Below are positions 1 through 5,007 of a stretch of 5,398 nt of DNA, one piece after another. The stretch comes from Pseudomonadota bacterium. GTDB taxonomy: Bacteria; Myxococcota; Bradymonadia; UBA4248. Location of the stretch: contig JAGACY010000215.1 in the NCBI GenBank assembly GCA_017613855.1, positions 1 through 5,398 of the forward strand, written 5' to 3'. The position numbers and the translations under genes are program-made. The notes beneath the pieces were generated by a model. The model did no database searches. It was not told where the DNA came from and worked only from the letters and a program-made list of their open reading frames with translations. Within the stretch, counting starts at the first letter, position 1; every line of letters starts with the position of its first letter.

Positions 1-48
1 GGAATGCGGAATGCGGAATGCGGAATGCGGAATGCGGAATGCGGAATT
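1..48 (+). repeat. Heptamer array, six GGAATGC units
   Basis: Six perfect head-to-tail copies of GGAATGC (1-42) are followed by a partial unit GGAATT (43-48) that runs directly into the first copy of the longer core repeat. The array begins at the first base of the window, so its true length is unknown. The 7-bp period does not preserve reading frame and no gene overlaps it. Perfect identity between units suggests recent expansion by slippage. Confidence 0.95.
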
Positions 49-98
49 GGGATGCAAAACTAAAGGGAAAGTCTACAGTTTAGGGAGAATGGCTTTCT
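45..98 (+). repeat. Dispersed core repeat, copy 1 (full-length form)
   Basis: This is the first of about eight copies of a core that begins AATTGGGATGCAAAACT, continues with AAAGGGAAAGTCT, and ends in AGGGAGAATGGCTTTCT. It is flanked on both sides by GGAATGC-type heptamers. Comparison with copy 2 (114-170) shows near identity along the whole length, with a few substitutions. No reading frame or strong hairpin is evident inside it. Its function is unknown. Confidence 0.85.
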
Positions 99-99
99 T

Positions 100-170
100 A
101 ATGCGGAATGCGGAATTGGGATGCAAAACTAAGGAGAAAGTCTAAAGATTAGGGAGAATGACTTTCTGAA
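100..170 (+). repeat. Two heptamers plus core repeat copy 2 (full-length)
   Basis: AATGCGG units at 100-113 lead into a second core at 114-170, which starts 69 nt after the first one. It retains every block of copy 1: GGGATGCAAAACTA, GGAGAAAGTCTAAAG, TTAGGGAGAATG and ACTTTCTGAATG. The heptamer-core-heptamer-core alternation suggests that the composite unit was itself duplicated in tandem. Confidence 0.85.
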
Positions 171-230
171 TGTCGATAAAAAGATATCCTGCAGGGCAGA
201 ATCGTTACTCATAACATCAAAACATTGAAT

Positions 231-259
231 TTGAGCGTTTGCAGGCGATATATTATAAG
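231..259 (+). promoter_or_regulatory. Candidate sigma70-type promoter of the 305-2617 gene
   Basis: TTGAGC (231-236) as -35 and TATAAG (254-259, five of six matches to TATAAT) as -10 are separated by 17 nt. An overlapping alternative pairs TTGAAT (225-230) with TATATT (249-254) at 18 nt. Either puts the transcription start near 260-266. The TTG at 239 would then lie inside the promoter and could not be the start codon, which supports a start at 284 or 305. This rests on pattern matching only. Confidence 0.5.
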
Positions 260-295
260 ATAAATCATTGGCTCTCTTTTTTTATGGAGTTTTTT

Positions 296-300
296 GAGGA
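296..300 (+). promoter_or_regulatory. Ribosome binding site deciding the ATG at 305
   Basis: GAGGA sits 4 nt before ATG 305. The two upstream in-frame candidates, TTG 239 and ATG 284, have no purine-rich site before them; ATG 284 follows a T-run. The spacing to 305 is slightly short but acceptable, so 305 is preferred. Confidence 0.6.
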
Positions 301-304
301 AGAA

Positions 305-2617
305 ATGTTTCAGACTGTAAATGAAATTCCAGACGAAATTAAGAACATTGTTGAGCTTTTTTATGTGCGGGATGCCGAAATTGCTCATTCGGAAGCCCGA
401 AGACTCAAGGAATCCAATCCCGAACTCAGGGGAATCATCAACGACGTTCTGCGTCTGTTTGAAAATGCTCCGGGAAGCGTCTATCTGTTTTATGACAAAC
501 TCACCGCAATCTATACAAAAAGTGACATTCTCGATGATTCGTTTGCTGATTTTTCGCTGAGTGATTTTCCCAAAGAGGTCGATGAAGAAGTTGAAGAGCC
601 GGATTCAGGACTGATTGACATCAGCAATATGCAGGAGCCAATGGATCCCGAAGAAACGATGCAGGCCAAAGAAGAAGCAGAGCATGCAAGAGAAAACAGT
701 TCTTTGCCGCCATCGCTCTCACTTCTGGGTGATGATGATTTCGCCCCTTTGAACAATAGGAATAATCAGCCCGATACCGATGCGAAGCCAGCAAAGCCCG
801 ATAAAAACACACTGCAGCTTGGCGGTGATTTCGATTTGAATATCGAACTGGACTTCGATTTGGAGGGGCCGGAACTTGATGTAGCCGGTCTCATAGACGG
901 CATCGATAAAAAGAATGCGCCCTCCCCAAATGAAGCGAGCAATGACACACACGAAAAGATTAAACGGACATTAAATTGGGGCGCGTCTGACTTTGTTTTC
1001 AATGGCGACGACAATGTATCCCCCAAAAAGTCAGAATCTGTTTTGCCCCAACAATCTTCAGCACTGCCCCCGGAGATTTCTTCAGCAAATAGTGAAGAAG
1101 AGTTTGGACAGCCTCTGCTTTCAAGCCAACAAGTCGGTGCACAATTGGCCGAAATATCCACGCTCCATCAATCATCCTCCAGAGCCATCCCCAAACCAGA
1201 AGAAGCGTCAGCATCTGCCCATAGTAATCACGGCAATGTTATTTCTGGAATTGAATCGTTGGATAATCTCCAGGCCGTCCCCAAAGCTGAGCATGATATC
1301 AATACATCTGATGCCACGGGGATGATGGACAAAGCTTCCGGAAACGATTTATTAGGCGTGGAAGCGGATTTCTTTGCAGGAACGAATGACGTCAAACCGG
1401 CGCGTGATGGCGGGGAAGCGGATTTCTTTGCAGGAACGGATGACGTCAGACCGACGGATGATATTGGGGAAGCGGATTTCTTTGCGGGAACGGATGACGT
1501 CAGACCGGCAGATGATAACGGGAAAATGGATTTCTTTGCCGATGCCGGTGATGAAAATGCGACCTCTGATAACGATATCGCAGATGCTTTTGCGAAAGCT
1601 GACAATTATCAGATATTGGATGAACCAGAATCGAGCACGAACAGTGTCGATGATGTAGTGAATGAAATTGGTTTCCCGAAATGGGACGATCAGCTTATGA
1701 CAGATGATGCATTGAGCAATAGCCGGAATGCCTTCAGTCCGGAAACGGATTTATTTGACTCCGAACGGAAGCACGCTTCGGGGTTAGGTGAAAGAGTTGG
1801 CGGTCAAGACATTCCCCAGGCGGCAGCAATCCCCGCGCTGGGATTCCGCTCAGTTCCTGAGAATCCCTCCAATGACAATCCTACGCCCGTTCCGGGGGCG
1901 CTCAATCGTAATACAGCAGAATTGCAATTTGATGTCGATGCCTATTCCCTGAATGGTGCCCGACGTTCAAGCGGAAATAGTTCCCTCGTGAATTCTTCCG
2001 AAGAATGGAGCAATTCACGCAAGACTTCTCCCAGCGGCCCCAATGTCCAGCAGGACAGACAGTCTTTCATGCAGGTGCTCGAAAACGAGAAAATATTATC
2101 TTCTAAAGTTGAAGAAACTGAGCATGATACCAAACGCAAACGTCCCAACACCATGTGGGGATTTCAGAAAAGGAACAGCAACGCGCTGGATGAGAAGTAC
2201 GTCAGTCCGACGGCACTCAACCTGACCCCCGTTGCCCCTCTGGAGAAAATCCAAAACACACAGGTAACTTCAGAAGCATTGACGCCAGTCCCGCAACCGA
2301 TTACCGAAACACAAAAACCGACCAATGTTTCTTTGCCCCCCATCCCTATCGAGCCGGAACCTCAGCAGTACGCCCCCGAAGACGGCATGCAGGCACTGCA
2401 AAAGCTCAAACCTTACTCGCGCATTCCTCACCTGACATGCAGCATGCAGGAACTTCTGAAACATAGCGATATCAACTCACGGGCGGGATTTTTACTCTCG
2501 ATGATCGATGGCTGCACGTCCATTTCGGATATTTTCGATCTCTCCATGTTCCCTGAACCGGAAACAGCCATAGAACTGGCCAAGCTCGAAGCCGAAGGCG
2601 TGATCGTTTTTGATTAA
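305..2617 (+). CDS. Large acidic, low-complexity protein with myxobacterial-type C-terminal module
   Basis: The function is not recognised. From ATG 305 the product is 770 residues; an in-frame extension to TTG 239 would add 22, but a likely promoter overlaps it. Residues 1 to about 75 look helical and TPR-like (FYVRDAEIAHSEARRLKESN). About 80 to 700 is rich in D, E, S, P and N and probably disordered, with an acidic FDLNIELDFDLEG stretch and an 18-residue tandem repeat at 353-424. Residues 703-770 form a folded tail with HSDINSRAGFLLSMIDG, then a helix and LEAEGVIVFD. I recall tails of this type (RAGFLLS..DG..., ...MP..EA...L..EGVI) from myxobacterial proteins; it also recalls the PqqD-like winged helix. 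There is no signal peptide or membrane segment, so the protein is likely cytoplasmic, perhaps an adaptor or regulator (inference). It appears monocistronic, bounded by repeats on both sides. Confidence 0.85.
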   Translation: MFQTVNEIPDEIKNIVELFYVRDAEIAHSEARRLKESNPELRGIINDVLRLFENAPGSVYLFYDKLTAIYTKSDILDDSFADFSLSDFPKEVDEEVEEPDSGLIDISNMQEPMDPEETMQAKEEAEHARENSSLPPSLSLLGDDDFAPLNNRNNQPDTDAKPAKPDKNTLQLGGDFDLNIELDFDLEGPELDVAGLIDGIDKKNAPSPNEASNDTHEKIKRTLNWGASDFVFNGDDNVSPKKSESVLPQQSSALPPEISSANSEEEFGQPLLSSQQVGAQLAEISTLHQSSSRAIPKPEEASASAHSNHGNVISGIESLDNLQAVPKAEHDINTSDATGMMDKASGNDLLGVEADFFAGTNDVKPARDGGEADFFAGTDDVRPTDDIGEADFFAGTDDVRPADDNGKMDFFADAGDENATSDNDIADAFAKADNYQILDEPESSTNSVDDVVNEIGFPKWDDQLMTDDALSNSRNAFSPETDLFDSERKHASGLGERVGGQDIPQAAAIPALGFRSVPENPSNDNPTPVPGALNRNTAELQFDVDAYSLNGARRSSGNSSLVNSSEEWSNSRKTSPSGPNVQQDRQSFMQVLENEKILSSKVEETEHDTKRKRPNTMWGFQKRNSNALDEKYVSPTALNLTPVAPLEKIQNTQVTSEALTPVPQPITETQKPTNVSLPPIPIEPEPQQYAPEDGMQALQKLKPYSRIPHLTCSMQELLKHSDINSRAGFLLSMIDGCTSISDIFDLSMFPEPETAIELAKLEAEGVIVFD
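1361..1576 (+). repeat. Intragenic 54-bp tandem repeat (18 residues, about four units)
   Basis: Units at 1361-1414, 1415-1468 and 1469-1522 encode EADFFAGT(N/D)DV(K/R)P followed by a variable five- or six-residue tail such as ARDGG or TDDIG. A fourth, diverged unit (1523-1576) begins KMDFFADAGDE, and a trace of a fifth (ADAFAKAD) follows. The first three units are almost identical at DNA level, including synonymous positions, which points to recent in-frame duplication. The period is a multiple of three, so copy-number change would lengthen or shorten the acidic linker without breaking the gene. Confidence 0.9.
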
Positions 2618-2620
2618 TTC

Positions 2621-2647
2621 GCAATGCGCAATGCGCAATGCGCAATT
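2621..2647 (+). repeat. Heptamer array, three GCAATGC units
   Basis: GCAATGC occurs three times at 2621-2641 and is followed by GCAATT, starting only 3 nt after the stop codon of the large gene. It leads straight into core copy 3, the same order as at the left end of the window. No intrinsic terminator is visible after the large gene. Confidence 0.9.
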
Positions 2648-2681
2648 GAATGACAAAACTAAAGGGAAAGGCTGATTAATT
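2644..2681 (+). repeat. Dispersed core repeat, copy 3 (short form)
   Basis: AATTGAATGACAAAACTAAA then GGGAAAGGCTGATTAATT matches the first half of the full core. It then jumps to TTAATT, lacking the second half (the AGGG.GAAT...TTCT block). Copy 6 at 5103-5141 is shortened at the same point, so this looks like a distinct short subtype. Confidence 0.75.
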
Positions 2682-2699
2682 AGTAATTTGTAATGTGTA
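2679..2699 (+). repeat. Degenerate heptamers ATTAGTA, ATTTGTA, ATGTGTA
   Basis: Three successive 7-nt units share the pattern AT..GTA and link core copies 3 and 4. They are more diverged than the GCAATGC and GGAATGC arrays, so this is probably an older array. They occupy the same position relative to the cores as the perfect arrays elsewhere. Confidence 0.6.
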
Positions 2700-2756
2700 A
2701 TTGAAATGCAGAACTAAAGGAAAAGTCTGAAGGTTAGGGCGAATAGCGTTCTGAAT
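2699..2756 (+). repeat. Dispersed core repeat, copy 4 (full-length)
   Basis: This copy begins AATTGAAATGCAGAACTAAA, continues GGAAAAGTCTGAAGG, and ends TTAGGGCGAATAGCGTTCT followed by GAATTCGG. All blocks of the full-length core are present, with scattered substitutions. It is the last copy before the thioredoxin leader. Confidence 0.8.
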
Positions 2757-2869
2757 TCGGGATGCGGATTATTGCTCATTCTTCATTGACTGATTTTGTG
2801 TCACTTACTTGTCATTTCAATTGCGCATTGCTCTTTTTTGTGGTGTGCTTATGCTGTTAAAGCTGGTGA
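2757..2869 (+). other. Unassigned upstream stretch of the thioredoxin operon
   Basis: The promoter of the thioredoxin operon should lie in or near this stretch, but nothing is convincing. The best candidate is TTGACT (2786-2791) with TGTCAT (2810-2815) at 18 nt, a good -35 and a weak -10. GCTCATTCTTCATTGA (2774-2789) resembles decayed heptamers and is similar to GCTCATTGA at 5307-5315. A T-run lies at 2834-2839. An open frame from TTG 2796 to 2999 crosses the region but is judged non-coding. Confidence 0.35.
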
Positions 2870-2971
2870 GGCGTATTGGGCGAAGCCCGATAGCCGAACA
2901 GTGAAGGCGTATTGGGCGAAGCCCGATAGCCGAACAGTGAAGGCGTATTGGGCGAAGCCCGATAGCCGAAC
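2870..2971 (-). repeat. Three tandem 36-nt REP-like hairpin repeats in the thioredoxin leader
   Basis: Units start at 2871, 2907 and 2943, the last truncated at 2971; the copies are identical over the shared part. In the first unit, TATTGGGC (2874-2881), loop GAA, and GCCCGATA (2885-2892) form an 8-bp stem with one G-T pair. GGC (2870-2872) and GCC (2893-2895) extend it past one bulged G. The centre contains GCGAAGC, known as an unusually stable DNA mini-hairpin. Read on the minus strand each unit is CGGCTAT...ATACGCC, matching elements at 3593-3611 and 5373-5398. If transcribed, all three hairpins lie in the 5' leader of the thioredoxin mRNA, ending about 25 nt before its start codon. Confidence 0.85.
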
Positions 2972-2984
2972 CACCATCCAACAA

Positions 2985-2989
2985 AGGAG
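2985..2989 (+). promoter_or_regulatory. Strong ribosome binding site of thioredoxin
   Basis: AGGAG (within AAAGGAGAG) lies 6 nt before ATG 2996. It is the best Shine-Dalgarno match in the window and fixes the thioredoxin start. Confidence 0.85.
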
Positions 2990-2995
2990 AGATGT

Positions 2996-3313
2996 ATGAG
3001 CAATCTTTTGCACCTGACGGACGAGAATTTTAATACCGAAGTGAACAGCAAACCAGCCATGATCGTCGATTTCTGGGCGACCTGGTGCGGTCCCTGCCGG
3101 GCGCTTGCTCCCACCATCGAAGCGCTTGCCGACCAATACGCCGGGAAAGTGGCCGTAGGCAAATGTGATGTCGATCAAGCCAATGCTGCTGCTTCGAAAT
3201 GGCGCATCCAGTCGATTCCTGCTGTCATTGCGTTCAGAAATGGTGTCGAAGTAGGCCGCGTCGTTGGCAATTATCCTGCCAAGGTCAAAGAGCTCATCGA
3301 ATCTTTACTGTAG
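2996..3313 (+). CDS. trxA: Thioredoxin
   Basis: A 105-residue cytoplasmic thioredoxin, a general dithiol-disulfide reductant normally recharged by thioredoxin reductase, which is not encoded in this window. The length is typical of a single-domain thioredoxin. The active site is WATWCGPCR with C31 and C34. The buried aspartate D25 (VDFWA), cis-proline P75 (SIPAVIAF), K56 and the late glycine G91 are all where the E. coli TrxA family has them. A third cysteine, C57 in VGKCDVDQ, lies outside the active site and is not part of the usual bacterial consensus. There is no signal peptide. The start is fixed by the AGGAG site. A membrane-protein gene follows after 6 nt, and three REP-like hairpins lie directly upstream. 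The family assignment is secure; the symbol trxA is used in the generic sense, since paralogues are common. Confidence 0.97.
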   Translation: MSNLLHLTDENFNTEVNSKPAMIVDFWATWCGPCRALAPTIEALADQYAGKVAVGKCDVDQANAAASKWRIQSIPAVIAFRNGVEVGRVVGNYPAKVKELIESLL

Positions 3314-3319
3314 GCCCGT

Positions 3320-3556
3320 ATGCGTTTTTTGCACCACCCCATTAAAGAATATTTTGTCAACTGGGATGCCCACATGACCACATTCTGGGTCCCGGTGATT
3401 ATTGGGCTTATTTTTCTCGGGCTTGCCATTCGAGCCATCATCGACAAGAATCCCATGTTGTGCCTGCTTTATGTTGTGCTGACCTGCTGTTGTGTCGGTT
3501 ATCTGGGCTTCAGCGATGAGATTATTTCGAAACTGACAACCCTCTATAAGCAGTAA
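3320..3556 (+). CDS. Small two-helix membrane protein with cysteine cluster
   Basis: A 78-residue protein that I do not recognise. Two hydrophobic segments are clear: about residues 22-41 (FWVPVIIGLIFLGLAIRAII) and 46-64, the second containing LTCCCVGYLGF. They are joined by a very short polar turn, IDKNP, predicting a helical hairpin in the inner membrane. Four cysteines (C48, C56, C57, C58) all fall in the second helix. The gene begins 6 nt after the thioredoxin stop with no clear Shine-Dalgarno site, so translation is probably coupled to thioredoxin. An in-frame ATG at 3374 would remove the first 18 residues yet keep both helices. The pairing with thioredoxin makes a redox or membrane-bound partner role conceivable, but nothing in the sequence proves it. 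Confidence 0.75.
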   Translation: MRFLHHPIKEYFVNWDAHMTTFWVPVIIGLIFLGLAIRAIIDKNPMLCLLYVVLTCCCVGYLGFSDEIISKLTTLYKQ

Positions 3557-3589
3557 GGGATTGTCCCGAATGGTATTTAAATGATGGTG

Positions 3590-3615
3590 GCGCGGCTATC
3601 TGCGATACGCCGCGC
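3590..3615 (+). repeat. REP-like palindrome, short form (CGGCTAT-CTGCG-ATACGCC)
   Basis: GCGCGGC (3590-3596) pairs with GCCGCGC (3609-3615), and TAT (3597-3599) pairs with ATA (3605-3607), leaving loop CTGCG and a bulged C3608. The block CGGCTAT (3593-3599) and ATACGCC (3605-3611) are the same termini that bound the thioredoxin-leader hairpins (on the minus strand there) and the element at the right end of the window. It lies between convergent genes. Confidence 0.75.
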
Positions 3616-3616
3616 A

Positions 3617-3657
3617 TGCGCCTCTCGGCGCAGCCTGCCTATGGCCTTTCGGCCATA
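3617..3657. terminator. Two perfect hairpins between convergent genes, possible bidirectional terminator
   Basis: TGCGCC-TCTC-GGCGCA (3617-3632) and TATGGCC-TTTC-GGCCATA (3640-3657) are perfect 6- and 7-bp stems with 4-nt loops. The minus-strand RNA, the 3' end of the lipoprotein transcript, would carry GAGA and GAAA loops, both GNRA tetraloops. Neither side has a proper T-tract (the plus side has only CTTTAATATT), so intrinsic termination is not certain. They may instead be part of the REP-like element immediately to the left. They fill the 110-nt gap between the two stop codons. Confidence 0.5.
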
Positions 3658-3666
3658 CGGCATGCT

Positions 3667-4083
3667 TTAATATTGACTCTGCTCGACAATGATCCAGCCA
3701 GAATCCTTATGATATTCCCATGTCGAGCGGACACGGGCAGCATGCACCGTAGGTGAACCGTTGGCATACCACTGCATGTTGGATTCAATCACAGCACAAT
3801 TCTCGACGTCTTCACGCTTTTCTATTTCCGCCGAATCGCATGGCCCCGTTGAAATGATTTCAATCTCGGCAAAACGCAGATTCTGGGACACAATGGCATT
3901 GAGCCACTCTGCACGCGATGATGGCTGGATATTCTTGGCCGCAATTTCATAGCGTTCGAATAGCAAATCCTTATGGTAGCTCTCGACATCCCTGATGAGC
4001 GACTTCAAATCGGATTTGTGCGACTGACAAGCCGGGAATATGAGCAATAATAGGAGTATAATGAAGGAATAGAGGGATTTCAT
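3667..4083 (-). CDS. Small lipoprotein, possible NTF2-like fold
   Basis: A 138-residue predicted lipoprotein, not assigned to a named family. The N-terminus MKSLYSFIILLLLLIFPAC has a positive residue, a leucine-rich core and a cysteine at C19. FPA-C is an imperfect lipobox, but position +2 is Q rather than D, which in the Lol model would suit outer-membrane delivery. The mature part is one small domain: a helix (SDLKSLIRDVESYHKDLLFE), then RYEIAAKNIQPSSRAEWLNAI, and a strand-rich end with SNMQWYANG, VHAARVRSTWEYH and SGWIIVEQSQ. This order, with paired W/Y strand motifs, recalls SnoaL/NTF2-like domains (inference from pattern). Two cysteines, in GPCDS and ENCAV, could form a disulfide. No Shine-Dalgarno site precedes the ATG. 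The gene converges on the thioredoxin operon. Confidence 0.85.
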   Translation of the reverse strand: MKSLYSFIILLLLLIFPACQSHKSDLKSLIRDVESYHKDLLFERYEIAAKNIQPSSRAEWLNAIVSQNLRFAEIEIISTGPCDSAEIEKREDVENCAVIESNMQWYANGSPTVHAARVRSTWEYHKDSGWIIVEQSQY

Positions 4084-4090
4084 TGTATTT

Positions 4091-4186
4091 TAATGCGCAA
4101 TTCGCAATGCACCATTATTCTGCAAAACTTAATGGAAAACCAACGATGCGCAGTTTTCCATTCGAAACAAATCTGAGAGCGAATTC
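4091..4186 (+). repeat. Diverged heptamers and core repeat copy 8, with inverted repeat
   Basis: TAATGCGCAATTCGCAATGC (4091-4110) is a short mixed heptamer run. CTGCAAAACTTAATGGAAAACC (split here as CTGCAAAACTT at 4120-4130 and AATGGAAAACC at 4131-4141) resembles the TGCAAAACTAAAGGGAAAGTC block of the core on the same strand. The rest is diverged, ending GAGCGAATTCATT. Within it AATGGAAAAC (4131-4140) and GTTTTCCATT (4153-4162) form a perfect 10-bp inverted repeat with a 12-nt loop. It lies downstream of the barrel gene on the minus strand and could act as a weak terminator or protect a 3' end, though it is AT-rich. Confidence 0.55.
4114..4143 (-). promoter_or_regulatory. Weak candidate promoter for the lipoprotein gene
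   Basis: On the minus strand TTGGTT (4138-4143) and AATAAT (4114-4119) are 18 nt apart, the -10 matching TATAAT at five of six bases and the -35 only half. Transcription would start near 4107 and give a leader of about 24 nt made largely of repeat sequence. A second TAAAAT at 4087-4092 is too close to the start codon to be a normal -10. Confidence is low. Confidence 0.25.
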
Positions 4187-4217
4187 ATTACGAATTACGA
4201 ATTACGAATTACGAATT
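4187..4217 (-). repeat. Heptamer array, four AATTCGT units (minus strand)
   Basis: On the plus strand this reads ATTACGA four times (4187-4214) plus ATT. On the minus strand it is AATTCGT, one base different from AATGCGT found at 5177-5190, so this array is probably inverted relative to the others. It ends 2 nt beyond the stop codon of the barrel gene. Confidence 0.9.
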
Positions 4218-4219
4218 GA

Positions 4220-4906
4220 CTAAAACCAGAAGGTCATACCAGCCATGCCCAGGAGATCGACATTTTTGAAGAAATCGACGCTCACACCTTTGGCATCACT
4301 GGAATAAACAGCCGTACCGTTGCCGTCTTTATCGTTTTTATCATAAGAAAGAGCCGTCGAAGGCACACTGCCATCATCAGTAATGATGTTAATGCCAATA
4401 CCAAGCTGTGTATGAATCGAAATGTGCTCGGTTACAAACCATTCGGGGCGCACACCGAGATCAATCGAGAACTGATAGCCATCGTTATACTTTAGATAAC
4501 TCTCATTATAGGTTTTAAAGCCATCGGATGATGTGCCGGAAGCCGTAAAGCCAACGACGCCGGTCAGATTGGCCTCCGAAGTCAAAACGATTGGGATGAG
4601 GGCTCTGAAGGAAACATTCCATTCAATAATCGTGGTCTCGTATTTTTCAATTTTGGAATTTGACCCCGTGCCAACTTTTTTATTCAAATCGACAGACGTG
4701 GTATTCATGCCGAAAATGACCTGCATGCCAAAATACTTATTGATGACATAAATAAAAGAGAGCCCCCGGCCATCACCGGCATAATTGCTGATGGTCGAAT
4801 CCACACCGATGCCGAAACGGCGTGACATGTCCTTTGCAGAAGCATCCGTGGCCAGCCCGGCAAAAACGAGAAGAAACAAACCAATCGTGAGAATCAACTT
4901 TTTCAT
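4220..4906 (-). CDS. Outer-membrane beta-barrel protein
   Basis: A 228-residue protein exported by Sec. The signal peptide MKKLILTIGLFLLVFAGLA is followed by TDASA and probable cleavage after A24, leaving about 204 mature residues. The mature chain alternates polar and hydrophobic residues in strand-like blocks (RRFGIGVDS, GLSFIYVINKYFGMQVIFGM, TTIIEWNVSFRALIPI, YQFSIDLGVRPEWFVTEHIS, HTQLGIGINI). It ends MAGMTFWF; a C-terminal aromatic F is the usual beta-signal read by the BAM machinery. Length and block count suit a small barrel of about eight strands, similar to the generic OMP_b-brl/OmpW-like group. The ligand and role cannot be told from sequence. Start: CGGAG lies 6 nt upstream and the signal peptide begins exactly there. 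It stands alone between two repeat-filled gaps. Confidence 0.9.
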   Translation of the reverse strand: MKKLILTIGLFLLVFAGLATDASAKDMSRRFGIGVDSTISNYAGDGRGLSFIYVINKYFGMQVIFGMNTTSVDLNKKVGTGSNSKIEKYETTIIEWNVSFRALIPIVLTSEANLTGVVGFTASGTSSDGFKTYNESYLKYNDGYQFSIDLGVRPEWFVTEHISIHTQLGIGINIITDDGSVPSTALSYDKNDKDGNGTAVYSSDAKGVSVDFFKNVDLLGMAGMTFWF

Positions 4907-4912
4907 GGAAAA

Positions 4913-4916
4913 CTCC
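4913..4916 (-). promoter_or_regulatory. Ribosome binding site of the beta-barrel gene
   Basis: GGAG on the minus strand lies 6 nt before the ATG at 4906 and supports that start. Confidence 0.75.
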
Positions 4917-4930
4917 GGTAATTAGACTGT

Positions 4931-4960
4931 ATGAGACAACGCCACAGCGGGGGATGTCAA
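4931..4960 (-). promoter_or_regulatory. Proximal candidate promoter of the beta-barrel gene
   Basis: A perfect TTGACA (4955-4960, minus strand) is followed after 18 nt by TCTCAT (4931-4936), which matches TATAAT at four positions. Transcription would start near 4924, close to the ribosome binding site. The -35 is excellent and the -10 poor, so an activator might be needed. It may be secondary to the distal candidate at 4971-4999. Confidence 0.4.
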
Positions 4961-4970
4961 AAACGGGCTT

Positions 4971-4999
4971 AATATAGCGTGATTTTTTGGGGGGTTCAA
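4971..4999 (-). promoter_or_regulatory. Distal candidate promoter of the beta-barrel gene, with C6A6 spacer tract
   Basis: On the minus strand TTGAAC (4994-4999) and TATATT (4971-4976) are exactly 17 nt apart. The spacer begins with a run of C (six counting the last -35 base) followed by six A. Slippage in either homopolymer would change the -35/-10 distance. The tracts are short, so frequent slippage is not assured. The transcript start would be near 4964, giving a leader of about 58 nt. The -35 directly abuts the repeat region beginning around 5000. Confidence 0.5.
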
Positions 5000-5007
5000 T
5001 TAGGAAT

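Noticed and set aside
239..304. TTG 239 or ATG 284 as start of the large gene
   Set aside because: TTG 239 overlaps the likely -35/-10 region and neither start has a Shine-Dalgarno site, whereas ATG 305 does. ATG 284 cannot be fully excluded.
1228..1605. Minus-strand open frame of 125 codons with internal repeats (VPAKKSAS)
   Set aside because: It is the antisense shadow of the 54-bp tandem repeat in the large gene; there is no ribosome binding site or independent support.
2871..2971. CRISPR-like array (36-nt period, three copies)
   Set aside because: The units are contiguous and identical with no unique spacers between them, and no cas genes are in the window. They are tandem hairpin repeats.
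2796..2999. Possible 67-residue leader ORF ending in an ATGA overlap with the thioredoxin start
   Set aside because: It starts with TTG, has no ribosome binding site, and more than half of it is translation of the 36-nt hairpin repeats, which stay open only because 36 is divisible by three. The overlap is probably coincidental.
4131..4162. Intrinsic terminator of the beta-barrel gene
   Set aside because: The 10-bp inverted repeat is perfect, but AT-rich and not followed by a T-run on the minus strand, so I record it only as an inverted repeat with a possible 3'-end role.
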